From Cognatundibacterium jejuense (GTDB lineage Bacteria; Pseudomonadota; Gammaproteobacteria; Burkholderiales; Burkholderiaceae_D), in assembly GCF_014284255.1 (NCBI RefSeq), contig NZ_JACOFV010000008.1:124001-188000 (forward strand): a stretch of DNA of 64,000 bases, in the 5' to 3' direction. Position 1 is the first letter of the stretch; every line of letters starts with the position of its first letter. The notes beneath the pieces are model-generated. The model saw nothing but the letters and a program-made list of their open reading frames with translations, was not told the DNA's origin and made no database searches. The position numbers and the translations under genes are program-made. This document shows, piece after piece, positions 1 through 8,374 of the stretch.

Positions 1-396
1 CTGATAGGCGTCACGTTCGCGCTCTACCATCTGGCGCAATCCCTGCAAAGCCTGCCTATCATCATTCGCTAATACTTTTTCTAACGCTAACTGCTCCAGG
101 TTATGGCGCAATTCAAACATGTCTTGTGCTTCTTTTTCGCCCGGACTGGCGATAAATGCACCGCGATTGGGCTCCAGATCGACCAAACCATCGGCTGCAA
201 GCTGACTCAATACCTTGCGCACGCCATGGCGAGCCATGGCATAAATTTCGCTCAAGGATTGCTCGGTCAGTTTGGTACGCGCAGGCAGACGATGATCCAT
301 GATGGCATCGTAAATATCGCGGTACATGCGCTGTTCCTTATCAAGGTTATCAGCGTTGTCTGTATTTTCTGCTTCCCCGGGGGTGTTACTGTTCAC
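1..396 (-). CDS. GntR-family (FCD type) transcriptional regulator, 3' end outside window
   Basis: The reverse strand encodes a winged-helix GntR reader head: an IYDAIMDHRLPARTKL segment, then SLSEIYAMARHGVRKVLSQLAADGLV, then EPNRGAFIASP, followed by the beginning of an alpha-helical FCD effector domain (ELRHNLEQLALEKV) that runs off the left edge. The start is uncertain: GTG at 396 gives a longer N-terminus, while ATG at 327 has an AAGGA seven bases upstream. It lies divergent to the urate/allantoin operon with two ATTGTCGACAAT palindromes between, so it probably regulates that operon in response to a purine-catabolic intermediate. Family assignment is clear; target and effector are inferred. 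Confidence 0.85.
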   Translation of the reverse strand, partial: MNSNTPGEAENTDNADNLDKEQRMYRDIYDAIMDHRLPARTKLTEQSLSEIYAMARHGVRKVLSQLAADGLVDLEPNRGAFIASPGEKEAQDMFELRHNLEQLALEKVLANDDRQALQGLRQMVERERDAYQ

Positions 397-465
397 GTTC
401 TGGCTCTATGGATTAAGTGAAAACGAAGTAAATGATATTTTCCTCATTTAAGCACTTCATCCAAT

Positions 466-481
466 AAATTGTCGACAATTT
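466..481. promoter_or_regulatory. Palindromic candidate GntR operator 1
   Basis: A perfect 16-bp palindrome, AAATTGTCGACAATTT, sits 70 bp upstream of the longest GntR reading frame. Its core ATTGTCGACAAT is repeated exactly at 596-607. FCD-type GntR proteins commonly bind short palindromes of the TTGT-N2-ACAA kind, so this is the likely autoregulatory site. Binding is inferred. Confidence 0.6.
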
Positions 482-595
482 TTAAATGGAATACCAATTA
501 TTTTTAGTTTCGCGTTGCTAAATAAGATAAATTTCACCGTAATAACAAGGCTTTACTGAAGTTTTGTTTGACATAGAGATTTTCAGAGGCTTAAG

Positions 596-607
596 ATTGT
601 CGACAAT
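596..607. promoter_or_regulatory. Palindromic candidate GntR operator 2
   Basis: Second exact copy of ATTGTCGACAAT, 38 bp before the hydroxyisourate hydrolase start codon and centred 128 bp from the first copy. Its position close to the operon start suits repression of the purine-catabolic genes. Regulatory role inferred from symmetry, duplication and location. Confidence 0.6.
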
Positions 608-645
608 ATTGTTGTTTTATTTTCGGTATTTTATAAAGGATAGGC

Positions 646-999
646 ATGGGACGTCTCACGACACATGTACTCGACACTGCGCACGGCAAACCCGGACAAG
701 GCATACAGGTACGCCTGTACCGCATCAAGGATCAGCAAAGACAGCTGTTATGTGAACGTTTAACCAATGCTGACGGTCGTTGTGACCAGCCTTTGTTAGA
801 AGGCGATGCACTCATTAGCGGCACGTATGAACTCGATTTTGATATCGGTCGTTATTTTGCGGCGATGGGCGTCCAACTGACGGAGCCAGCATTTCTCGGC
901 ATCGTAACTTTGCGCTTTGGCGTAGCCGATGCAAGTCAGCACTATCATGTACCCCTGGTGACGACGCCATGGAGTTACTCAACCTATCGCGGTAGTTAG
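646..999 (+). CDS. uraH: 5-hydroxyisourate hydrolase
   Basis: A transthyretin-like protein of 117 residues that hydrolyses 5-hydroxyisourate, the product of urate oxidation, to OHCU. Visible family signatures are the N-terminal TTHVLDTAHGKP (residues 5-16), the HYHVPL segment near residues 99-104, and the invariant C-terminal YRGS. The length is typical for bacterial HIU hydrolases. ATG 646 follows AAAGGATAG. It is the first gene of the purine operon, nine bases before puuD, and lies just downstream of the operator-like palindrome. No signal peptide is seen, so it should act in the cytoplasm. Confidence 0.95.
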   Translation: MGRLTTHVLDTAHGKPGQGIQVRLYRIKDQQRQLLCERLTNADGRCDQPLLEGDALISGTYELDFDIGRYFAAMGVQLTEPAFLGIVTLRFGVADASQHYHVPLVTTPWSYSTYRGS

Positions 1000-1008
1000 G
1001 AATCATCA

Positions 1009-2211
1009 ATGGAAGCGTATTTCTTAGATTGGGCTAACCTGCTATTGCGTTGGCTGCATGTGATTGTCGCCATTGCATGGATAGGCTCTTCATTTTATTT
1101 CGTGTGGCTGGATAACCATCTGACACCACCGACCGATGAGCAATTGAAAAAGCAAGGCGTTGGCGGAGAATTGTGGGCTGTGCATGGTGGGGGTTTTTAT
1201 AATCCACAAAAATATCTCGGCGCACCGCCACGTTTGCCAGAGCATCTGCACTGGTTTTACTGGGAATCGTATAGCACCTGGTTGTCTGGTTTCAGTTTGT
1301 TTTTATTGGTGTATATCTTTAATGCACGTACCTATCTGATCGATCCGTCAGTAGCACAACTCACACCAGCCATCGCGATTGCAGCTGCCTTAGGCTTTCT
1401 GGCGCTGGGCTGGATCGTATACGACATATTGTGTCGCGTGTTCGGCAAAAATGAAAAGCTCTTATCAGGCTTGATTATTGGCTATGTCGTTGCTGCGGCA
1501 TGGGGCGCCTGCCATTTGTTTTCAGGACGTGCCGCGTTTCTGATCATCGGTGCGATGATTGCGACCATCATGAGTGCCAATGTGTTCTTCTGGATTATTC
1601 CAGGTCAGCGCAAAGTTGTCGCTGCAATGAAAGCCGGTCAGCCTATTGATCCAGTACACGGACAACGTGGCAAACAACGCAGTGTTCACAATACGTATTT
1701 TACTTTGCCTGTCCTATTCGCGATGCTGTCCAACCATTACAGCATGACCTACAGCGCCAGCAATAATTGGGCAGTATTAGTGTTGATCATGGTTGCCGGA
1801 GTGCTGGTGCGGCAGTTTTTCATCCTGCGCCACAAAGGGAATACCCAACCGATTTATCCGATTTTGGCAATTGCTATTCTGGCCGGTGTAGCAGCGTGGA
1901 TTGCACCGAAACCAGTAGTAACAAATGCCGCGCAAACGACAGAAAATCAATTTGCAGAAGTACAAAAAATTGTTCAGGTACGTTGCATCCAATGTCACGC
2001 TACCCACCCAACCATGATGGATAGTCCGGCGAAAGGTTTGATGTTTGATCAACCAGGTGTGATTGAAGCCAAGTCACAACTGATTTACCAGCAAGTGGTA
2101 CAGCAAAAAATTATGCCATTGGGAAATCTGACCAATATCACCGAACAAGAGCGTGCAACCATCGCTCATTGGTTTGAAAGCGGCAATGCTGTTGCACCAG
2201 CTTCAAAATAA
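1009..2211 (+). CDS. puuD: Membrane-bound urate hydroxylase PuuD with C-terminal cytochrome c domain
   Basis: This 400-residue protein begins with a block of about eight or nine hydrophobic helices (residues 8-300), then carries a small cytochrome c domain with haem motif CIQCH at 326-330 and a likely axial Met in KIMPLGN near 369. This architecture matches the PuuD urate hydroxylases, which oxidise urate to 5-hydroxyisourate and pass electrons to the respiratory chain rather than making peroxide like soluble uricase. It sits between uraH and allantoicase, which fits the reaction order. ATG 1009 comes nine bases after the uraH stop. Confidence 0.93.
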   Translation: MEAYFLDWANLLLRWLHVIVAIAWIGSSFYFVWLDNHLTPPTDEQLKKQGVGGELWAVHGGGFYNPQKYLGAPPRLPEHLHWFYWESYSTWLSGFSLFLLVYIFNARTYLIDPSVAQLTPAIAIAAALGFLALGWIVYDILCRVFGKNEKLLSGLIIGYVVAAAWGACHLFSGRAAFLIIGAMIATIMSANVFFWIIPGQRKVVAAMKAGQPIDPVHGQRGKQRSVHNTYFTLPVLFAMLSNHYSMTYSASNNWAVLVLIMVAGVLVRQFFILRHKGNTQPIYPILAIAILAGVAAWIAPKPVVTNAAQTTENQFAEVQKIVQVRCIQCHATHPTMMDSPAKGLMFDQPGVIEAKSQLIYQQVVQQKIMPLGNLTNITEQERATIAHWFESGNAVAPASK

Positions 2212-2248
2212 ACAATTTGGTTATTGATAAAAAAATAGAAAGTATCTT

Positions 2249-3259
2249 ATGGCTATTATCACTCTCGACCCGAACGCACCTGACTTTACCCGTCGTTATC
2301 CGAATCTGGCTGATCCACGTTTAGGTGCAAAAACATTGGCGTGTAGCGATGACTTTTTTGCAGAAATGTCGCGCATGCTCAATCCTGATCCAGCTGTATT
2401 TATTCCTGGCAAATACGATACCAATGGCAAATGGATGGACGGCTGGGAATCACGTCGTAAGCGCGCCAATGGCTACGACTGGTGCGTGCTTAAACTGGCG
2501 CGTGCTGGCGTATTGAAAGGTGTCGATATTGATACCAGCCATTTCACGGGCAATTACCCGCCTGCGGCTTCCCTGGAAGGTGCTTTAGTACCAGCAGGCG
2601 AGCCAAATGCCGACACGGTCTGGCACGAGGTATTGCCATCGGTGAACTTGCAAGGCAATAGCCATCATTACCACGAGATCAAGCACACGCAAGCCTTTAC
2701 CCACTTGCGTTTGAACATCTACCCAGACGGCGGTGTAGCGCGTTTGCGTGTGTATGCACAACCTGAAAATGATTGGGCAGCGGCGGACAAACATAGTTTA
2801 TTTGATCTGATCGCAATGGAAAACGGTGGCTATGTGGTCGCCACCAATAACCAACATTTTGGTCTGGCATCAAATCTGCTCATGCCGGGTCGCGGCGTCA
2901 ACATGGGCGATGGCTGGGAAACCCGCCGTCGTCGCGAACCTGGCAATGACTGGTGCATTATTGCGCTGGCACATCCGGGTATCGTGGAAAAAATCGAAGT
3001 CGATACTTGCCATTTCAAAGGTAATTTCCCGGATAGCTGCTCGATACAAGCCGCATCGATGGCTGGCGGCACAGAGACGTCTCTGACTACCCAATCGATG
3101 TTCTGGCCTGTTTTGTTGCCACAACAAAAACTGCAAATGGATCACCAGCATTACTACCAGCAAGAAATTCAGGCATTGGGGGCAATCACCCACATCCGCC
3201 TGAATATTTTCCCGGATGGCGGCGTATCCCGTTTGCGTTTATTGAGTAGGCTGGCGTAA
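2249..3259 (+). CDS. alc: Allantoicase
   Basis: A 336-residue protein made of two homologous allantoicase repeats. The first contains [17 protein letters not shown] and [11 protein letters not shown] (about residues 65-115); the second contains [15 protein letters not shown] and [11 protein letters not shown] (about 220-265). Each half ends with an RLNIYPDGG or RLNIFPDGG motif. Allantoicase hydrolyses allantoate to ureidoglycolate and urea. The internal duplication and length are typical. It follows puuD after 37 bp in the same orientation and supplies the substrate of the next gene. Confidence 0.96.
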   Translation: MAIITLDPNAPDFTRRYPNLADPRLGAKTLACSDDFFAEMSRMLNPDPAVFIPGKYDTNGKWMDGWESRRKRANGYDWCVLKLARAGVLKGVDIDTSHFTGNYPPAASLEGALVPAGEPNADTVWHEVLPSVNLQGNSHHYHEIKHTQAFTHLRLNIYPDGGVARLRVYAQPENDWAAADKHSLFDLIAMENGGYVVATNNQHFGLASNLLMPGRGVNMGDGWETRRRREPGNDWCIIALAHPGIVEKIEVDTCHFKGNFPDSCSIQAASMAGGTETSLTTQSMFWPVLLPQQKLQMDHQHYYQQEIQALGAITHIRLNIFPDGGVSRLRLLSRLA

Positions 3260-3334
3260 TAGCAAGATCGTAGCAAGATCGACAGGGCTTTCGTTCATTT
3301 TGGATAGCGAAAGTCCTGAAAAAGAAAGAAGACC

Positions 3335-3829
3335 ATGCCACAGCTACCGTTACAAACACTTTCGCGACAAGCGTTTGCCCCATTTGGTGAAGTCATCATG
3401 CTAGAAGGCGCACGCCATTACCCTATCAATCAGGGCACCACCGAGCGCTTTCATGCCTTAGCCATGGCTGATACACAAACGCAGGATGGCAAAACCATAC
3501 TCAGCGTGTTTCGCGCACAACCAAGAGCCTTGCCACTGGCAATTGAGGTGATGGAATGCCATCCCCTGGGCAGTCAGGCTTTTGTTCCATTGACCTCAGA
3601 TAAAGACGATGAATATCTGGTGGTGGTTGCGCCGCCTGGTGAATTCGCTGCCGATCAAATGCAGGCTTTTATCTGCAAAGGCTTACAGGGAGTCAATTAT
3701 GCGCGTGGGGTCTGGCACCATCCATTGATTGCCTTGCACAAGCAAAGTGACTTTATCGTTATGGATCGCATTGGCGAGGGTTTTAATTGCGACGAAATCG
3801 CGCTCGATGGCAGTTGGACGGTTGGTTAA
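3335..3829 (+). CDS. allA: Ureidoglycolate lyase
   Basis: A 164-residue cupin-like protein matching AllA: N-terminal LSRQAFAPFGEVI, central MECHPLGSQAFVPL, and YARGVWHHPLIAL toward the C-terminus. It splits ureidoglycolate to glyoxylate and urea, ending the allantoate branch encoded by this operon. Length matches the family (about 160-170). It lies 75 bp after allantoicase. The glyoxylate could feed the glycerate route that ends with the glycerate 2-kinase near 13.1 kb; that link is inferred. Confidence 0.93.
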   Translation: MPQLPLQTLSRQAFAPFGEVIMLEGARHYPINQGTTERFHALAMADTQTQDGKTILSVFRAQPRALPLAIEVMECHPLGSQAFVPLTSDKDDEYLVVVAPPGEFAADQMQAFICKGLQGVNYARGVWHHPLIALHKQSDFIVMDRIGEGFNCDEIALDGSWTVG

Positions 3830-3878
3830 TCACTCAGCGCCGTTGAACTTGCGATAGCGTACAACGCAAAACGCAGAT

Positions 3879-3939
3879 AAAAAAATAGCCCGCTCGAGGC
3901 GGGCTTAAATCCAAACCTTAGGAGGTGTTGGAGGAGACA
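3879..3939 (-). ncRNA. Sibling small RNA 1 with two anti-Shine-Dalgarno CCUCC motifs
   Basis: Read on the minus strand, a transcript of about 61 nt would start near 3939 with UGUCUCCUCCAACACCUCCU, containing CCUCC twice. It ends in a perfect 7-bp GC-rich hairpin (3887-3905, AGCCCGC/GCGGGCU) followed by a U-rich run (3879-3885). The single-stranded CACCUCCU matches the 3' tail of 16S rRNA, so it could pair with ribosome binding sites. The 5' part is virtually identical to the second copy at 4255-4320 while the terminator stems differ, which argues for selection on the CCUCC part. I recall an Rfam family of toxic small RNAs in Betaproteobacteria with similar features, but could not check it. 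Confidence 0.75.
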
Positions 3940-3945
3940 GGTGTA

Positions 3946-3974
3946 ACTATATCGCAGCGCAACAAATACACCAA
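3946..3974 (-). promoter_or_regulatory. Promoter of sibling small RNA 1
   Basis: On the minus strand: -35 TTGGTG (3974-3969), a 17-bp spacer, -10 TATAGT (3951-3946), and a predicted start near 3939. The -10 box and the bases downstream are identical to those of the second copy, and the spacers share TTGCG-TGC. Confidence 0.6.
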
Positions 3975-4254
3975 CTACTATTTTCGTATATCAAACATTC
4001 ATAAATCATATATCTAATCGGCTTATTCATTTCTTTGCAGAAATACTCGCGCCATATGCGGAATGCGCATGAGAACTTTACAGCATGAGAGCCAAACAGC
4101 AGCGTGTATCGTCCAACATTCAATACGTATCTAACATCGCATTAAATAGGTATTAACTTTCACAAATTTTCGTTAAATCAAGTTTAATCTTTATATTCAG
4201 CCATCGACAGTGTCGATTTTTGCCCTTTGCTATCCGTTTATCAAGGACAAACGG

Positions 4255-4320
4255 CAAAAAAAAACCCGCGACCTTGCGGTTGCGGGTAAATCCAAACCTT
4301 AGGAGGTGTTGGAGGAGACA
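4255..4320 (-). ncRNA. Sibling small RNA 2 with two anti-Shine-Dalgarno CCUCC motifs
   Basis: Minus-strand paralogue of the RNA at 3879-3939. Predicted length is about 66 nt: the same CCUCC-AACA-CCUCC leader, a short AAGGUUUGGAUUUA linker, then a 10-bp terminator stem (4264-4287, loop GCAA, one G-U pair) and an uninterrupted U9 run (4263-4255). The terminator polarity shows the gene is on the minus strand. Two copies with conserved 5' segments and diverged stems are typical of sibling RNAs acting on shared targets. The role as a translational repressor is inferred. Confidence 0.78.
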
Positions 4321-4326
4321 GGTGTA

Positions 4327-4355
4327 ACTATAGTGCACCGCAACATAGATGTCTG
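4327..4355 (-). promoter_or_regulatory. Promoter of sibling small RNA 2
   Basis: Minus strand: -35 CAGACA (4355-4350), 17-bp spacer, -10 TATAGT (4332-4327), predicted start near 4320. Spacing is ideal for a housekeeping sigma factor. Confidence 0.6.
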
Positions 4356-4594
4356 CTTTATTATTCGTATACCGCTCATCACTGTCGCGAATAACTACGC
4401 AAGTACGCCATTTTTGCCGTTTACAGCCTTAAAAACCTCATCTCATTCAAAAGCATTAAAGAAAATTTTATCTTTTTATCACCTTGTCTCGACACACATA
4501 ACACGACGGGACTAAGAATCTGGTATCTTTCTCATTCAAGCCACGATCTGCAGCCATATATACAAAACCACTGCAGCAGCATCCGGAGACTACG

Positions 4595-5803
4595 ATGAAA
4601 CTGATTGATCCTATTGTTGAGTTTCAGCACGAAATTCAACAAATCCGGCGTGACATCCACGCCCACCCAGAACTTTGCTATGAAGAGCACCGCACTTCAG
4701 AAATTGTCGCCAATAAGCTGCAAGAATGGGGCATCCCCATAGCGCGTGGTTTGGGTGGTACTGGCATCGTCGGCATTATCACCAACGGCAGCAGCGAGCG
4801 TGCCATTGGTTTACGCGCCGATATGGACGCCTTGCCGATGCAAGAGATCAATACGTTTGCCCATACATCGAAACATGCTGGAAAAATGCACGCCTGCGGC
4901 CATGATGGTCACACTGCGATGTTGCTTGGCGCAGCACATTATTTATCAAAATACAAACCTTTCGATGGTACGGTGTACGTGATTTTTCAGCCGGCAGAAG
5001 AAGGTGGCGGCGGTGCGCGCGCGATGATTGATGACGGTTTATTTGAAAAATACCCGATGGAAGCGGTATTTGGCATGCACAACTGGCCAGGGGCAGCAGT
5101 CGGCACCTTTGGTGTTACACCTGGCCCGATGATGGCATCGTCGAATGAATTTTATGTCACCGTTAAAGGCAAAGGTGCGCACGCGGCGCAGCCGCATAAA
5201 GGCATAGACCCCATCATTGCCGCCATTCAGATTGCGCAAAGCTGGCAATCCATCGTCAGCCGAAATGCCAGCCCACTAGAATCAGCCGTATTATCGGTCA
5301 CGCAAATTCATTCCGGCAGCGCCACCAATGTGATTCCGGATGAAGCACAATTAGTCGGTACGGTGCGTACATTCAGCACATCTATGCTCGATATGATAGA
5401 ACAGCGCATGCGGACAATCGCCCAGCACACTGCTGCTGCATTTGACGCTGAAGTCGATTTTGAATTCAAGCGCAACTATCCACCGCTGGTCAACCACGCC
5501 AAAGAAACTGCATTTGCGACCGAAGTCATGCGCGCCGTTGTTGGTGTCGAAAACGTTGACGCACAAGTCGAACCAACCATGGGCGCAGAAGACTTTGCCT
5601 TCATGTTGCAAGAAAAACCCGGTTGTTATGTATTCATCGGTAACGGCGATGGCGAACATCGCGATATCGGCCACGGCTTAGGCCCCTGCAACCTGCACAA
5701 CCCAAGTTATGACTTCAATGATGATTTGCTGCCTATCGGCGCTACTTATTGGGTCAGACTGGCAGAAACTTACTTGAAAAAACCAGCAGTCGCAGCCATC
5801 TAA
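4595..5803 (+). CDS. M20-family amidohydrolase (hippurate hydrolase / aminoacylase type)
   Basis: This 402-residue metal-dependent hydrolase has RADMDALP (74-81), the metal ligand motif HACGHDGH (99-106), QPAEEGGGGA (132-141, catalytic Glu pair) and MHNWPG (161-166), with GAEDFAFM and LHNPSYDFND near the C-terminus. The central dimerisation insert (about 185-300) contains the expected KGAHAAQPHKG. Such enzymes remove acyl groups from amino acids or related amides; the exact substrate cannot be told. Length is normal. ATG 4595 follows GGAGACTACG. The ClpP-like gene starts 48 bp downstream. Confidence 0.9.
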   Translation: MKLIDPIVEFQHEIQQIRRDIHAHPELCYEEHRTSEIVANKLQEWGIPIARGLGGTGIVGIITNGSSERAIGLRADMDALPMQEINTFAHTSKHAGKMHACGHDGHTAMLLGAAHYLSKYKPFDGTVYVIFQPAEEGGGGARAMIDDGLFEKYPMEAVFGMHNWPGAAVGTFGVTPGPMMASSNEFYVTVKGKGAHAAQPHKGIDPIIAAIQIAQSWQSIVSRNASPLESAVLSVTQIHSGSATNVIPDEAQLVGTVRTFSTSMLDMIEQRMRTIAQHTAAAFDAEVDFEFKRNYPPLVNHAKETAFATEVMRAVVGVENVDAQVEPTMGAEDFAFMLQEKPGCYVFIGNGDGEHRDIGHGLGPCNLHNPSYDFNDDLLPIGATYWVRLAETYLKKPAVAAI

Positions 5804-5851
5804 GGCCGCACAACACTATTCAATTTCAACCCTTAAACGATAGACATCAAT

Positions 5852-6436
5852 ATGGCCGACGAAAAAGACAACGACAACATCGACACAGCGCGCAGCCCTT
5901 TCCTGGAAGAGAAAGCATTCAAATCCCGCACCGTGCTGGTGTTTGGCACCATCAATGACAAGCTTGCTGCGGATGTCAGCAAACGTCTGATTGCGTTGGC
6001 GGCTGAATCTAAAGAGCCGATTACGCTGCTGGTGTCCTCACCTGGCGGTCACGTAGAATCTGGCGATGTCATTCACGACATGATCAAATTCATTGATGTA
6101 CCGGTTAACATGATTGGCTCTGGTTGGGTTGGCAGCGCAGCGGTCAGCGTCTTTTTGGCAGTACCAAAAGAACGCCGCGTTTGCTTGCCAAATACACGCT
6201 TTTTAATCCATCAACCAAGCGGTGGTGCCGGTGGCCAGGCAAGCGATATCGCCATTCAAGCGCGTGAAATCGTCAAAGTCCGCGAACGCATCGCCGCTTT
6301 GATCGCACGCGAATCAGGCCAGAGTCTGGAACGCGTCACCAACGATATCGACCGCGACTATTGGATGACCGCAGAAGAAGCCAAAGAATACGGCTTAATC
6401 TCACGCACTATCGTTAAGCAAAGTGAATTGAGCTAA
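5852..6436 (+). CDS. ClpP-like serine peptidase
   Basis: A 194-residue protein of the ClpP/crotonase fold. Alignment by eye to E. coli ClpP puts the catalytic triad at Ser95 (GWVGSAA), His120 (RFLIHQPSGG) and Asp169 (DRDYWMT). The C-terminal AEEAKEYGLI is a family signature. The stretch around the serine differs from the canonical GQAASMGA motif, so this is a divergent second-type ClpP rather than the housekeeping enzyme usually beside clpX and tig. No chaperone gene is adjacent. It probably forms a cytoplasmic peptidase barrel; its unfoldase partner is unknown. Confidence 0.85.
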   Translation: MADEKDNDNIDTARSPFLEEKAFKSRTVLVFGTINDKLAADVSKRLIALAAESKEPITLLVSSPGGHVESGDVIHDMIKFIDVPVNMIGSGWVGSAAVSVFLAVPKERRVCLPNTRFLIHQPSGGAGGQASDIAIQAREIVKVRERIAALIARESGQSLERVTNDIDRDYWMTAEEAKEYGLISRTIVKQSELS

Positions 6437-6442
6437 TCATTA

Positions 6443-6509
6443 TTGGCCGCCTCCCCGTTCAAACCGGATCGGAATAGCGGCCAAACGTAGGGCGGATACA
6501 AGCCGCCCT
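6443..6509. terminator. Two hairpins between convergent genes
   Basis: TTGGCCGC (6443-6450) pairs with GCGGCCAA (6477-6484), and AGGGCGG (6489-6495) pairs with CCGCCCT (6503-6509). They separate the ClpP-like gene from the convergent chemoreceptor. No U-tract follows either stem, so they may be transcription-blocking or RNA-protecting structures rather than classical intrinsic terminators. Confidence 0.4.
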
Positions 6510-6526
6510 GCGAAGCTACGAAGTGC

Positions 6527-8266
6527 CTAAAACTCTTCCCAATCTTCTGCGCCACCTGCCTGCGGCACAGTCTTTTTCGCTTCCTGAGTTTTGCTGACAT
6601 TTGCTGGTTTCGGCAATACCTTGGTCGCAGGTTTATTTGTTTTCGCAGCCGGCGTCGCTTTCGCAACGGGCTTAGCAACGGATCTTGCTACATGCTGCTG
6701 GCTTTCCATTTCGTGTACACGATCAAGCTTAAACACACTCACCACCTGACTTAAACGCTGTGCTTGCTCTTGCAAAGATGCAGCAGCAGCAGCGGCTTCT
6801 TCAACTAAGGCCGCATTTTGTTGCGTCATGCTATCCATTTCTATCACAGCATCGTTAATTTGACCTATACCGGTACTTTGTTCCAGACCCGCCGCCGTAA
6901 TTTCGCTGATGATGTCACTCACACGCTTAACGCTGTCGACGACCTCGCTCATCGTGCTGCCTGCCTGATCCACCAGACGTGAACCTTCTGACACTTTATC
7001 AACCGAATCATTAATTAATTCTTTAATCTCTTTTGCGGCGCTGGCTGAACGTTGCGCAAGATTACGCACTTCCGAAGCAACCACCGCAAACCCGCGTCCC
7101 TGCTCGCCTGCACGTGCGGCTTCCACAGCAGCATTTAAAGCCAGAATATTGGTTTGAAACGCAATGCCATCAATGACGGCAATAATATCGACGATTTTTT
7201 TCGATGAATCGTTAATGGAACCCATGGTACTCACCACTTGCGAAACCACTTGTCCACCGCGCTGCGCGACCTCTGAAGCTGAATGGGACAACTGATTAGC
7301 CTGACGTGCATTATCAGCATTATGTTGTATGGTCGAGGTAATTTCTTCCATCGATGATGCCGTTTCTTCCAATGAGCTTGCTTGATTTTCGGTACGATTC
7401 GATAAATCCATATTGCCGTGAGCAATTTCTGACGAAGCATGCGCAATTTCGTCCGTACCGTTCCGCACTTCCGTCACGACTTTCATCAAGCTGTCGTTCA
7501 TATCTTTGAGTGCCTGTAGTAATAAGCCCGTTTCGTCTTTGCTCGTCACTTTAATATGGCTGGTCAAATCACCAGCTGCCACAGTTTGAGCAACCTTGAC
7601 GGCATGTTCCAAAGGTCGTGCAACGATACCAGCGATAGAGAACGCCAGAAATAAGCCGATACCCAGACTCGCCGCCAACAAAATAATAATCAACATCCGT
7701 GAATGTTCATACACGCTGATGCCGGATTGATACGCCTTGATCCCGCCATCAGAATTAATCTGAACCATCTTATCAACCAATTCCCGCATTTTAGTATTGA
7801 TTTTCGATGAATCACCACGCATCAAAGCCACAGCATCAGGAGAATTATCTGCTTTTTTTAAAGCGATCATTTTGTCTGTGATCTGTAAATATTCAGCCGC
7901 TTTTTGCGCATATTCCGAGTACACCGCCTTTTCATCGGGCTCAGAAATTAAAGCACTATATGCTGCCTCGCTTTCTTTGAGACCTGTCACCGCTTCTTTG
8001 ATACGCCCTACATACTTATCAATTTCTTCAGGGCTTTCCGCAAACACCATCTGCGCCTCCTGAGAGCGAATCCGCGAGACTCTTTCTTTGATTCCCATTG
8101 CGGCTTTCACACTTGGCATCCAGTTGGTACCTAATTCTGTAGCGGAATTGTTGACACTCGACAGCTCATAGATCGAGAAAATCCCGATAAAAGCCGTGAG
8201 TATCAACAACAAAATAAAACCAACCAATAACTTGGCGGATATTTTCAGATCATTAAAAAACATCAT
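6527..8266 (-). CDS. Methyl-accepting chemotaxis protein with C-terminal DWEEF tether
   Basis: Transmembrane chemoreceptor of about 579 residues: TM1 (about 8-30), a four-helix-bundle periplasmic sensor, TM2 (about 187-208), HAMP domain, and a long MA signalling hairpin with the tip [16 protein letters not shown]. The start at 8266 ([10 protein letters not shown]) is preferred because GGAG lies six bases upstream and it matches the start of the neighbouring paralogue. The protein ends after an Ala/Lys/Pro-rich linker in DWEEF, matching the xWxxF pentapeptide that binds CheR/CheB in high-abundance receptors (NWETF in E. coli Tar/Tsr). It is a tandem paralogue of the gene at 8375-9964. The ligand is unknown. 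Confidence 0.92.
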   Translation of the reverse strand: MMFFNDLKISAKLLVGFILLLILTAFIGIFSIYELSSVNNSATELGTNWMPSVKAAMGIKERVSRIRSQEAQMVFAESPEEIDKYVGRIKEAVTGLKESEAAYSALISEPDEKAVYSEYAQKAAEYLQITDKMIALKKADNSPDAVALMRGDSSKINTKMRELVDKMVQINSDGGIKAYQSGISVYEHSRMLIIILLAASLGIGLFLAFSIAGIVARPLEHAVKVAQTVAAGDLTSHIKVTSKDETGLLLQALKDMNDSLMKVVTEVRNGTDEIAHASSEIAHGNMDLSNRTENQASSLEETASSMEEITSTIQHNADNARQANQLSHSASEVAQRGGQVVSQVVSTMGSINDSSKKIVDIIAVIDGIAFQTNILALNAAVEAARAGEQGRGFAVVASEVRNLAQRSASAAKEIKELINDSVDKVSEGSRLVDQAGSTMSEVVDSVKRVSDIISEITAAGLEQSTGIGQINDAVIEMDSMTQQNAALVEEAAAAAASLQEQAQRLSQVVSVFKLDRVHEMESQQHVARSVAKPVAKATPAAKTNKPATKVLPKPANVSKTQEAKKTVPQAGGAEDWEEF

Positions 8267-8374
8267 TTTCAACTCCATCATTCATGTATTGACGCTAGAA
8301 AAAGTAATACGACACTGAAAATTTCCAACCAGCTACGTTGCATCGTTCATTGGACACGTACCAAACTCGTCACA

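Larger units (their letters stand above)
3830..4594. other. 765-bp intergenic region carrying two sibling small RNA genes
   Basis: There is no convincing protein gene here. The region contains two copies of a conserved segment of about 45 bp (around 3907-3951 and 4288-4332), each attached to its own intrinsic terminator and promoter on the minus strand. The rest is AT-rich. ATG 4595 of the downstream amidohydrolase has a GGAG ribosome site, but I see no clear promoter for it. Confidence 0.7.

Noticed and set aside
103-420. Plus-strand open frame of 105 codons
   Set aside because: It is antisense to a clear GntR regulator whose protein sequence matches the family throughout.
3887-3905. Hairpin after allA as the terminator of the purine operon
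   Set aside because: The A run lies to the left and no T run lies to the right, so it terminates minus-strand transcription. It belongs to the small RNA.
3907-4515. Conserved AGGAGG segments as ribosome sites for small plus-strand genes
   Set aside because: The downstream frames differ between the two copies, start with weak codons and show no shared protein. Promoter and terminator polarity favour minus-strand RNAs.
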